Shown here: piece after piece, positions 1 through 8,905 of the stretch | Layout: each line of letters begins with the position of its first letter | How positions within the stretch are numbered: the first letter of the stretch is position 1 | Assembly (NCBI GenBank): GCA_031267485.1 | Contig: JAIRYY010000079.1 | Coordinates: 1 to 8,905 of the forward strand | DNA: 8,905 bases | Direction: 5' to 3' | DNA from: Tannerella sp. | Lineage (GTDB): Bacteria; Bacteroidota; Bacteroidia; Bacteroidales; Tannerellaceae | The notes under the pieces: generated by a model | Seen by the model: only the letters and a program-made list of their open reading frames with translations | What the model was told of the DNA's origin: nothing | Databases searched by the model: none | Program-made: the position numbers and the translations under genes

Positions 1-210
1 GCAAGACACTTTCAGAACGCTCAGAAAGTACTTTGCAGGGGTGCAAGACGCTTTCAGAACGCTCAGAAAGTATTTTGCAGGGGTGCGAGACGCTTTCGGC
101 ACGCGCCGAAAGTACTTTGCAGGGGTGCGAGACGCTTTCGGCACGTGCCGAAAGTACTTTGCAGGGGTTCAAGACGCTTTCGGCACGCTCAGAAAGTATT
201 TTGCAGGGGT
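1..210. repeat. 42-bp tandem repeat array, five copies, hairpin in each unit
   Basis: Five head-to-tail units of exactly 42 bp start at 1, 43, 85, 127 and 169. Each ends in a conserved TTTGCAGGGGT block. Each unit has an inverted repeat at unit offset 9-28 (9-28, 51-70, 93-112, 135-154, 177-196). In copy 4 it is a perfect 20-bp palindrome, CTTTCGGCACGTGCCGAAAG. Copy 3 has the same 8-bp stem with a four-base ACGC loop. Copies 1 and 2 keep a 5-bp stem, one A/A mismatch and two more pairs. Copy 5 joins the left arm of copies 3/4 to the right arm of copies 1/2, so its inner stem is mismatched. The array may continue beyond the left edge. It lies downstream of the transporter gene. I do not recognise the family; its role is unknown. 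Confidence 0.93.
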
Positions 211-250
211 GCGGTACGGCCGTAGAGTACGGCAAGAAAGATTTTGGCGC
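211..250. repeat. Decayed sixth repeat unit with its own hairpin
   Basis: This stretch is in phase with the 42-bp array and keeps traces of it: a GCGG start and AAGAAAG-ATTTTGG near the end, compared with CAGAAAG-TATTTTGC in the clean units. The middle has a different sequence but still an inverted repeat at the same unit offset: GCCGTA (219-224), loop GAG, TACGGC (228-233). An overlapping 10-bp palindrome, TACGGCCGTA, lies at 215-224. It is either a diverged edge copy or unrelated sequence that happens to fold; the match to the consensus is weak. Confidence 0.45.
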
Positions 251-262
251 TGCGCGCCTTTT
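246..262 (+). terminator. Candidate short intrinsic terminator, plus strand
   Basis: GGCGC (246-250), loop TGC, GCGCC (254-258) forms a 5-bp all-GC stem directly followed by four Ts (259-262). Read on the plus strand this resembles a weak intrinsic terminator that could stop rightward transcription through the repeat array before it runs into the oppositely oriented transporter gene. The T tract is short, and no plus-strand gene is visible upstream in the window. Confidence 0.35.
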
Positions 263-288
263 GACTTGCTGCGTTAAAATAAGGAATA

Positions 289-321
289 CAAAATTAAAAT
301 TTTGCCTGAACACAGGTTTTT
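289..321. terminator. Inverted repeats after the transporter stop codon; possible weak terminators
   Basis: Two adjacent structures lie between the transporter stop and the repeat array. CAAAATT-AA-AATTTTG (289-304) is a perfect 7-bp inverted repeat with a two-base loop. CCTG-AACA-CAGG (305-316) is a 4-bp stem followed on the plus strand by five Ts (317-321). Either could help end transcription, the second for rightward transcripts. For the leftward operon the hairpin is followed by an A/T-rich stretch instead of a clean U tract, so its real termination point is uncertain. The TTTTGCAGGTG at 318-328 resembles the end of the 42-bp repeat and may be a relic. Confidence 0.3.
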
Positions 322-335
322 GCAGGTGAACCGTT

Positions 336-1253
336 TTATTGCGGCTGTGAGCGTTTTATCCCTTTTTCCTTTCTGTAAAGCTGGTATGAATTGATGATGT
401 TTTGCCACAGGACGTATCCGGCGGGAGCGATTGCCGTCAGGGGATGCAGGTATGTCTGCGCCATCCAGATGGCGAGGATGGTATTTTTTTGTCCGAGACC
501 CTGTCCCGACGATATCGGGTCGCCGTAGCGTTTTCCGATACGCCGGCCTGCGATGAACTGCAGGCAGCACAGGAGTAGTGATACGGTCAGCAGTCCAATC
601 TCCGTCCTGTATGCCGCGCTATCCTGGTTCATCATGAAATTTACGGTGCTTCCCGTCACGACGGTCAATGCTCCCACCCACAGGTAGAAGGCCAGTTTGG
701 GAATGTTGAGCAGCGTCCGGTGTATTTTCGGCGCCCAGCGTCTTAAGGCTGCCGCGACAAACAGGGGGAATATCAGTAACGGGAAGACTTTCCGGAAGAT
801 ATACCATACGGACAGCAAAAAAGACAGTTCCCCGTGTGTTCCGGTGAGGGGAAAGTATATCGGGACGGCGACTGCCACGGCGATGTTGCAGAAGAGCACA
901 TACGTGGTGAGGAAGCCGACATTGCCGCCGAGCATGCCGGTTATAACGGCCGCCGCCGTTGCCGTGGGCGCGAGCAGGCACAGCATCGCACCCTGCGCAA
1001 TTATGCCGTCAAACGGGAGCAGCAGGTAATACAGTCCGATGCTTGCCGTCAGCTGGATGAGCAACAGCCACAGATGCGCCGGATGAAATCGGATGTCTTT
1101 AAGGGATATCTTGCAGAACGTAAGTAGCAGCATGAAAAAAAGCAGGTAAGGCGTCAGAAAGGAAAGGCGGCTGACCCAGTTGTGGGTCAGCGCACCGGTT
1201 ATCATTGCGACCGGGAGTATCCAGTCTTTTATGAATTTCAGTATTTGTCTCAT
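336..1253 (-). CDS. BASS-superfamily (bile acid:sodium symporter-like) membrane transporter
   Basis: The 305-residue protein is mostly hydrophobic, with about 9-10 predicted membrane segments from residue 12 to 290 and a basic C-terminal tail. This is the usual length and architecture of BASS/SBF transporters, which move organic anions and other small molecules across the inner membrane. The two unwound-helix regions of the fold can be recognised: the proline-containing stretch at residues 95-112 (APTAT...GGN) and GLGQKNTILA at 252-261. By eye-alignment to bacterial ASBT, several sodium ligands are changed: Ser-Asn to Ala101-Ala102, Glu260 to Gly252, and Gln264 to Lys256. Sodium coupling is therefore doubtful and the substrate is unknown. 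Its ATG overlaps the upstream gene's TAA by one base (TAATG, 1251-1255), so the two are probably translationally coupled and share the promoter at 3284-3314. The superfamily call is fairly firm; a bile-acid substrate is not implied. Confidence 0.8.
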   Translation of the reverse strand: MRQILKFIKDWILPVAMITGALTHNWVSRLSFLTPYLLFFMLLLTFCKISLKDIRFHPAHLWLLLIQLTASIGLYYLLLPFDGIIAQGAMLCLLAPTATAAAVITGMLGGNVGFLTTYVLFCNIAVAVAVPIYFPLTGTHGELSFLLSVWYIFRKVFPLLIFPLFVAAALRRWAPKIHRTLLNIPKLAFYLWVGALTVVTGSTVNFMMNQDSAAYRTEIGLLTVSLLLCCLQFIAGRRIGKRYGDPISSGQGLGQKNTILAIWMAQTYLHPLTAIAPAGYVLWQNIINSYQLYRKEKGIKRSQPQ

Positions 1254-3241
1254 TACTGGATGGGGATATACCGGACAAACGCTTCTATCGCCTCATACGA
1301 GGCGAGGCCGAGTTGTTTGTATGTTTCCGCCGTAGCGCGGTTGCGGTCTTCGGCGCGCTGCCAGAACAGGCGCTCGTCGTCGCCGAGGAAAGGAGCGCTC
1401 TCGGCCTGCGACTGGTGCTTGAGGATGGCATTCCGCTTCTGCCGCAGTTCTTCGGGACTTATCGGGACAGCCATTTCGATATGGTCCATTTCCCATTCCG
1501 CCCATGCTCCGCGATACATCCATACCCGGCAGTTCCGCATCCATTTCCGGCTCTTCACCTCGTCGATAGCGGCAAGTACGGCGTCGAGACAGACCTTGTG
1601 CGTTCCGTGCGGGTCGGAAAGGTCGCCGGCTACAAATATCTGGTCCGGCATCACTTTGAGCAGCAGTTTTCGGACGGTTTGAACATCTTTCTCGCTCAGC
1701 GGATTTTTCTTCACCAGCCCGGTTTCGTAGAACGGCAGGTCGAGGAAATGGATATTTTCGTCTTTAAGACCCGAATAGCGGCTTGCGTGACGCGCTTCCT
1801 CCCGGCGAATCGTCCCCTTCATGAACAGCACGTCGGGATGTTCCGGCTTGCCGTCTTCTTTCTTTTCGTAGCGCAGATAGTGTATGATTTCTTCCGCCTT
1901 CGATTTTATCCTGTTTTCTTTCGGGGAATATTTTTCGCTGACGTCGCGCAGGTATTCGCAGTAGCGTATGACCTCCTCGTCGCCCACGGCAATGTTGCCG
2001 GACGTCTGATAGGCGACGTGCACGTCATGACGCTGGTCGCACAGCCGGCGGAATGTGCCGCCCATTGATATTACATCGTCGTCGGGATGCGGACTGAAAA
2101 CGATAATCTTTTTCGGGTAAGGTTTGGCGCGTTCGGGACGGTTCGAGTCGTCGGCGTTCGGTTTGCCGCCCGGCCAGCCGGTGATGGTATGCTGTATATC
2201 GTTGAAGATTTTGATGTTGACATTGTATGCCGAGCCGAAAATGGTCAGCAGTTCCCCGAGGCCGCGTTCGCTGTAATCCTTGTTGGTCAGTTTCAGGATG
2301 GGTTTGTCCGTAATCTGGCACAGCCACACGATGGCGCGCCGTATCAGTTTGTTGTCCCATTCGCAGTTTGTGACTAACCACGGATGGCTGATGCGGGTCA
2401 GGTTATATGCCGACGACAGGTCAATGATTACTTTTGCATTGGCGTGATGCTGCAGGTAAGTTGCGGGAATGGAATCCGTGGCGGGGCCTTCAATCGTCTT
2501 CCTGATAATGGCAGCCTTGCTTTCCCCCCAGGATATCAGCACAACCGTCCTCGCCTCCATGATTGTCCCCAGCCCCATGGTGATGACCCCCGGAGGAACA
2601 TTTTCCAGCGAACTGAATAACTGCGCCGATTCTTTGCGTGAGATATTGTCCATCAGCACAAGGTGCGTCCGCGAACTCACGGAGGCCCCGGCGCTGTTCA
2701 GACCGACCGTCCCGACCATCCCGATTCCCAGCAGCATATAATCGATACCGCCGGCCTCTTTTATCTTTTTCTCGTATTTTTCGCAAAAGTCGGATATGTC
2801 GTTTTTGTTCATGAACCCGTCGGGATAAAAAATGTTTTCTTCGGGGATGTCAACATGGTTCAGGAACGCTTCCCGCAACTGGTGCAGGTTGCTGTTGGCC
2901 GCGTTCGTAAGCGGATAGAACTCGTAAAGCAGGAAAATGATTACGTTTTTGAAACTCAGCTTTTCGTTTTTATGAATGTTGATAAGATGCTGAAACAGCG
3001 TGAGCGGAGAACGTCCTCCCGGCAGGACAAGCACGAACTTTTTTTTCGCTTTCTGCCGGTTCCGTATCTCGCCGGCTATCTCGCCGGCTATCTCCGCCGA
3101 GGCTTCGTCCATGGAAGCGTGGATATGCGTGGGGATTTTTTCAAAACGCGTGAGAACACTGTATTCAAACTCGTTTTCCGGCTTATAATATTTTTCCGGA
3201 ATGCGGGTAAGCGTTATCTGTGAACTTAAATTCTTTCTCAT
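1253..3241 (-). CDS. NagB-like domain fused to PIG-L/LmbE-type deacetylase (annotated in Bacteroidales as glucosamine-6-phosphate deaminase-like)
   Basis: The 662-residue cytoplasmic protein has no signal peptide. Residues about 28-275 have the glucosamine-6-phosphate deaminase/isomerase fold: LPGGRSPLTLF at 73-83 is the phosphate-loop counterpart of NagB's LPTGGTP, and NHVDIPEENIF at 128-138 matches NagB closely. Residues about 280-376 form a linker that, from memory, is strongly conserved in Bacteroides relatives. Residues about 378-560 are a PIG-L/LmbE zinc deacetylase domain with SPHPDDD at 383-389 and DPHGTH at 543-548, which supply the expected metal ligands. Aligned to E. coli NagB, the catalytic Asp72, Asp141, His143 and Glu148 become Tyr106, Val176, Thr178 and Ser183. 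The N-terminal half is therefore probably not a deaminase, while the C-terminal half looks able to deacetylate an N-acetyl substrate, identity unknown. The start at 3241 fits the upstream promoter. It is the first gene of an operon with the BASS transporter. The symbol nagB would mislead, so none is given. Confidence 0.88.
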   Translation of the reverse strand: MRKNLSSQITLTRIPEKYYKPENEFEYSVLTRFEKIPTHIHASMDEASAEIAGEIAGEIRNRQKAKKKFVLVLPGGRSPLTLFQHLINIHKNEKLSFKNVIIFLLYEFYPLTNAANSNLHQLREAFLNHVDIPEENIFYPDGFMNKNDISDFCEKYEKKIKEAGGIDYMLLGIGMVGTVGLNSAGASVSSRTHLVLMDNISRKESAQLFSSLENVPPGVITMGLGTIMEARTVVLISWGESKAAIIRKTIEGPATDSIPATYLQHHANAKVIIDLSSAYNLTRISHPWLVTNCEWDNKLIRRAIVWLCQITDKPILKLTNKDYSERGLGELLTIFGSAYNVNIKIFNDIQHTITGWPGGKPNADDSNRPERAKPYPKKIIVFSPHPDDDVISMGGTFRRLCDQRHDVHVAYQTSGNIAVGDEEVIRYCEYLRDVSEKYSPKENRIKSKAEEIIHYLRYEKKEDGKPEHPDVLFMKGTIRREEARHASRYSGLKDENIHFLDLPFYETGLVKKNPLSEKDVQTVRKLLLKVMPDQIFVAGDLSDPHGTHKVCLDAVLAAIDEVKSRKWMRNCRVWMYRGAWAEWEMDHIEMAVPISPEELRQKRNAILKHQSQAESAPFLGDDERLFWQRAEDRNRATAETYKQLGLASYEAIEAFVRYIPIQ
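3065..3094. repeat. 12-bp in-frame tandem duplication inside the NagB-like gene
   Basis: TATCTCGCCGGC occurs twice back to back (3065-3076 and 3077-3088), followed by a partial third copy, TATCTC (3089-3094). On the coding strand it gives the residue repeat AGEIAGEI at about residues 52-59, in a helix near the N-terminus. The unit is four codons, so gain or loss of a copy keeps the frame. It is probably a replication-slippage product with little functional effect. Confidence 0.75.
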
Positions 3242-3283
3242 AATTAATCAGGTTTTAATAATAATAATTTACAGTTTGGCCTG

Positions 3284-3314
3284 CAAAGATAGCATAAGCC
3301 GGGGGAAATGCAAA
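3284..3314 (-). promoter_or_regulatory. Bacteroides-type promoter for the NagB-like/transporter operon
   Basis: On the minus strand, TTTG (3314-3311) is followed by 19 bases and TATCTTTG (3291-3284). This matches the Bacteroidota primary-sigma consensus of TTTG, 19-21 bases, TAnnTTTG. Transcription would start near 3277, giving a leader of about 35 nt before the ATG at 3241. The leader is A/T-rich with no clear Shine-Dalgarno, as is usual in this phylum. The promoter sits in the 87-bp gap after the ABC-F stop codon, so the operon can be expressed independently of that gene. Confidence 0.78.
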
Positions 3315-3328
3315 ACGGGAGGCGCGGA

Positions 3329-5389
3329 TTACAGCGTTCCCTTTTCCAGCGCTTTGGTCGCCTTTTCCCATTTGTCCATGGCGTCCGACAGTTCCTTTTT
3401 GAACTTTCCATGCTCGGCATACAATGATGCGGGACTTTCCGACATTGCCATGCGGGCTTCAAGCGCGGATATTTCGGCCTCTATCCCGGCTATCCGCCGT
3501 TCGGTTTCGGCAACCGTCTTTTCCAGTTTGCGGAGGACGCGCGCCTGTTCCTTTTGTTCTTCATACGACAGCCTGACATTTGTCCCGCCACAACCGGCTT
3601 TGCTGCCGGAAGAACGGTTTTGTCCGCCGCCGGTCGCTGCCGGACCGTTTTGCGCGGCGGCGGACGTGGCGACGGGCGCGGCAGATGCGGATGCGGTCGT
3701 CGTGGCAGTCGTGGCAGCGGGCGCGGCAGCGGTCGTGGTATCGCCACCGACCGGTTTCCGTTCCAGTTCCTGAAGGCTTTCGATTTTTTTGCGTTCGAGG
3801 AAATCGTATATTCCGCCGAGGTGTTCCCTTACGCGTCCGTTGCCAAATTCATACACTTTGTCCACGAGGCCGTCAAGAAATTCCCTGTCGTGCGACACGA
3901 CGATCACCGTACCGTCAAAGTCCTGCAGTGCGCTCTTGAGGACGTCTTTCGAACGCATGTCGAGATGATTCGTCGGCTCGTCGAGTATGAGCAGGTTGAC
4001 GGGTTCGAGCAGGAGGCGAATCATTGCCAGGCGGCTTTTTTCGCCTCCGGACAGCACTTTCACCTTTTTATCGGAGGCTTCCCCGCCGAACATGAAAGCT
4101 CCGAGGATGTCGCGAATCTTTGTCCGGATGTCGCCCTGTGCAACATAGTCGACCGTTTCGAAGACCGTCCTGCTTTCGTCCAGCAACTGTGCCTGGTTTT
4201 GCGCAAAATATCCGATTTTCACGTTGTGCCCCAGTTTGAGCGTTCCCCCGTAATCGGTGATTTCGTTCATAATGCATTTGACCAGCGTCGATTTCCCCTC
4301 GCCGTTTTTGCCCACGAAAGCGATTTTGTCGCCGCGGTCAATCGTGAAAGTGGCTCCGTCAAAAACAAGATGATTGCCGTAGCGTTTCGACAGGTTTTCC
4401 ACGATAACCGGATAGGAGCCGGAGCGTGGCGAGGGAGGGAATTTCAGGCGCAGCATCGCGCTGTCTTCCCCGTCGACTTCGATGCGTTCGACCTTTTCAA
4501 GCTGCCTTATCCGCGACTGCACCTGTATGGCCTTGCTTGCCTTGTAGCGGAAGCGTTCGATAAAAGCCTCGGTGTCGGCAAGCATTTTCTGCTGGTTTTC
4601 GTAGGCGCGCATCTGCTGTTCGCGGCGTTCACGGCGGAGAACGACGTATTCATCGTACTTCACCCGGTAGTCGTAAATATGTCCGAGTTCTATTTCGAGC
4701 GTCCGCAGGGTTGTGTTGTTTATGAACGCCCGGTCGTGCGACACGAGGATGACGGCATTGGCGCGCGTGGCAATGAACGTTTCCAGCCACTGGATGGATT
4801 CGATGTCGAGGTGATTGGTCGGCTCGTCAAGAAGCAGCACGTCCGGCCGCCTGAGCAGAAGTTTTGCCAGCTCTATGCGCATGCGCCATCCTCCGCTGAA
4901 CTCCGCCGTCGGACGGCCGAAGTCCCCGCGCGTGAAGCCCAGCCCAATCAGCGTGCGCTCAAGCTCCGCATGATAATTTGTTCCGCCCATCATCTGGAAA
5001 TGTTCGGAGAGCGACGTCACGCGGTCAATCAGATGCTGGAACGCGTCGGAATCGTAATCCGTGCGTTCGGAAAGCTCCGCATTGAGGCGGTTTATCTCAT
5101 TTTCCGCATCGTGAATATGTTCAAAAGCCCGTTCCGCCTCCTCCCGTACCGTCATGGTATCGGAGAGCTGCATTTCCTGCGGCAGGTAGCCGATGGTTGT
5201 TTCCCGCGGAATGCCGACCGAGCCTTTCGTCGGCGTCTTCATCCCCGCAATGATTTTCATCAGCGTGGACTTGCCCGCCCCGTTTTTGCCGACAAGCGCG
5301 ATGCGGTCTTTTTTGTTGATAACAAAAGAGATGTTATTCAGTAATGTAAAACCGCCAAATTCAACGGTTAATCCTTCAATCGAAATCAT
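3329..5389 (-). CDS. ABC-F family ATPase (ribosome-associated, duplicated ABC domains)
   Basis: The 686-residue soluble protein has two ABC ATPase domains and no membrane segments, which marks it as ABC-F. These proteins bind the ribosomal E-site region and act on stalled or paused translation. Domain 1 has Walker A GKNGAGKST (34-42), signature FSGGW (164-168), Walker B LLLDEP (185-190) and SHDR (217-220). The charged inter-domain linker is at about 235-305. Domain 2 has GKNGEGKST (360-368), LSGGE (446-450), LLILDEP (466-472) and SHDR (499-502). An Ala/Thr/Gly-rich tether (about 547-603) leads to a predicted C-terminal coiled coil (607-686), as in Uup-like members. All catalytic motifs look intact. 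The ATG at 5389 (MISIEGLTVEF) is preferred: a longer in-frame reading from 5446 would begin upstream of the predicted transcription start, and its extra 19 residues do not fit the fold. I see no sign that it is an antibiotic-resistance type, but sequence alone does not exclude one. Confidence 0.93.
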   Translation of the reverse strand: MISIEGLTVEFGGFTLLNNISFVINKKDRIALVGKNGAGKSTLMKIIAGMKTPTKGSVGIPRETTIGYLPQEMQLSDTMTVREEAERAFEHIHDAENEINRLNAELSERTDYDSDAFQHLIDRVTSLSEHFQMMGGTNYHAELERTLIGLGFTRGDFGRPTAEFSGGWRMRIELAKLLLRRPDVLLLDEPTNHLDIESIQWLETFIATRANAVILVSHDRAFINNTTLRTLEIELGHIYDYRVKYDEYVVLRRERREQQMRAYENQQKMLADTEAFIERFRYKASKAIQVQSRIRQLEKVERIEVDGEDSAMLRLKFPPSPRSGSYPVIVENLSKRYGNHLVFDGATFTIDRGDKIAFVGKNGEGKSTLVKCIMNEITDYGGTLKLGHNVKIGYFAQNQAQLLDESRTVFETVDYVAQGDIRTKIRDILGAFMFGGEASDKKVKVLSGGEKSRLAMIRLLLEPVNLLILDEPTNHLDMRSKDVLKSALQDFDGTVIVVSHDREFLDGLVDKVYEFGNGRVREHLGGIYDFLERKKIESLQELERKPVGGDTTTAAAPAATTATTTASASAAPVATSAAAQNGPAATGGGQNRSSGSKAGCGGTNVRLSYEEQKEQARVLRKLEKTVAETERRIAGIEAEISALEARMAMSESPASLYAEHGKFKKELSDAMDKWEKATKALEKGTL
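3590..3751 (-). repeat. Low-complexity Ala/Thr/Gly-rich tether region in the ABC-F gene
   Basis: Residues about 547-603 are built almost only of Ala, Thr, Ser, Pro, Gly and a few Gln/Asn. The DNA is a GC-rich run of near-repeated GCC, GGC, ACG and ACC codons (on the plus strand, repeated GTGGCAG and GCGGCAG words around 3680-3740). It joins the second ATPase domain to the C-terminal coiled coil as a flexible, probably disordered linker. Such tracts vary in length by slippage between close relatives. Confidence 0.8.
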
Positions 5390-5410
5390 AATTATGGTCA
5401 AGTTATTAAT

Positions 5411-5425
5411 AAGGCAAGTTGCCTT
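5411..5425. promoter_or_regulatory. Perfect 7-bp inverted repeat in the ABC-F leader; possible operator
   Basis: AAGGCAA-G-TTGCCTT is a perfect 7-bp inverted repeat around one central base. It lies just downstream of the predicted ABC-F transcription start, inside the 5' leader, and about 28 bp upstream of the galactosidase -33 element. A one-base centre is too tight for an RNA hairpin loop with full pairing, so a dimeric repressor site fits better than an attenuator. A smaller RNA hairpin with the innermost pairs open remains possible. No regulator gene is visible in the window. Confidence 0.35.
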
Positions 5426-5435
5426 TTTCGCCCGG

Positions 5436-5466
5436 CAAAGGTACAAGAATTGTTTGTTCCGGCAAA
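5436..5466 (-). promoter_or_regulatory. Bacteroides-type promoter for the ABC-F gene
   Basis: On the minus strand, TTTG (5466-5463) is followed by 19 bases and TACCTTTG (5443-5436), an exact match to the TTTG, 19-21 bases, TAnnTTTG pattern. The predicted start of transcription is near 5429, about 40 nt before the ATG at 5389. This placement excludes the longer in-frame start at 5446. It overlaps the opposite-strand galactosidase promoter. Confidence 0.78.
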
Positions 5467-5481
5467 ATTTGCCTATATTTG
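5453..5481 (+). promoter_or_regulatory. Bacteroides-type promoter for the beta-galactosidase gene
   Basis: TATATTTG (5474-5481) is a strong -7 box. The nearest -33 TTTG is at 5453-5456, with a 17-base spacer, slightly short of the usual 19-21. A weaker ATTG at 5449-5452 would give 21. Transcription would start near 5488, leaving a leader of only about 19 nt (ACAAAAAACAATGAACT) before the ATG at 5507. The suboptimal spacing suggests a weak or activator-dependent promoter. Confidence 0.6.
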
Positions 5482-5503
5482 CGCCTCAGACAAAAAACAA
5501 TGA

Positions 5504-8869
<3,366 letters not shown>

Positions 8870-8905
8870 GGGACGTAAAATAAACAAAATACAACAGTTT
8901 TTTTT
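8870..8905. other. Short 3' flank of the beta-galactosidase gene, cut by the window edge
   Basis: Thirty-six A-rich bases after the TGA end in a run of at least eight Ts at the right edge. No stem is visible before the T run, so I do not call a terminator. The next gene is outside the window. Confidence 0.5.

Noticed and set aside
1..210. CRISPR array
   Set aside because: The 42-bp units abut directly with no unique spacers between them, and no cas genes are present.
33..329. Open frame encoding 14-residue repeats (consensus LQGCETLSARAEST) across the tandem array
   Set aside because: The 42-bp unit is a multiple of three and contains no stops in several frames, so open frames arise automatically. 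No protein family is recognisable, and the tail after the repeats looks random. The hairpin structure explains the array better.
1313..2068. 251-codon plus-strand open frame antisense to the deacetylase domain
   Set aside because: The opposite strand carries conserved zinc-binding motifs; this frame has no recognisable features.
3554..5344. 596-codon open frame on the plus strand, antisense to the ABC-F gene
   Set aside because: It mirrors the codon bias of a long GC-rich gene with all ABC-F motifs intact. Its translation shows no recognisable domain, and no promoter leads into it.
5390..5446. Longer N-terminus for the ABC-F protein starting at 5446
   Set aside because: The ATG lies upstream of the predicted transcription start and next to the -7 box, and the extra residues do not resemble an ABC domain start, while MISIEG at 5389 does.

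Overview
The window looks like chromosome of a Bacteroidota species, most likely order Bacteroidales. Three promoters fit the Bacteroides-type pattern (TTTG, about 19 bases, TAnnTTTG). Start codons lack clear Shine-Dalgarno sequences. All four proteins read like Bacteroidales versions of their families. Base composition is fairly GC-rich for the group, so I do not name a genus.

Layout, left to right. Positions 1-335 hold no convincing gene. They contain five 42-bp tandem repeats, each able to fold into a hairpin, then a decayed sixth unit and short inverted repeats; the array runs off the left edge. Next comes a two-gene minus-strand operon read from a promoter at 3284-3314. Its first gene is a 662-residue fusion of a NagB-like (glucosamine-6-phosphate deaminase) domain and a PIG-L/LmbE-type zinc deacetylase. 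Its second is a 305-residue BASS-superfamily membrane transporter. The two overlap by one base (TAATG). Further right, also on the minus strand with its own promoter, is a 686-residue ABC-F ATPase. A 117-bp divergent intergenic region with interleaved promoters separates it from a plus-strand secreted GH2 beta-galactosidase of 1120 residues, which ends just before the right edge.

How they fit together: the fusion protein and transporter are probably co-translated and may serve one small-molecule pathway, perhaps involving an N-acetylated amino sugar or conjugate, but the substrate cannot be read from sequence. ABC-F is a ribosome-associated housekeeping-type ATPase. The galactosidase is a periplasmic glycan-degrading enzyme. 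No SusC/SusD pair or dedicated regulator is visible. The observations most worth following are the apparent loss of all NagB catalytic residues in a fusion whose deacetylase half looks intact, the loss of sodium ligands in its partner transporter, the hairpin repeat array, and the overlapping divergent promoters. I see no clear phage, insertion sequence, CRISPR, tRNA or rRNA.
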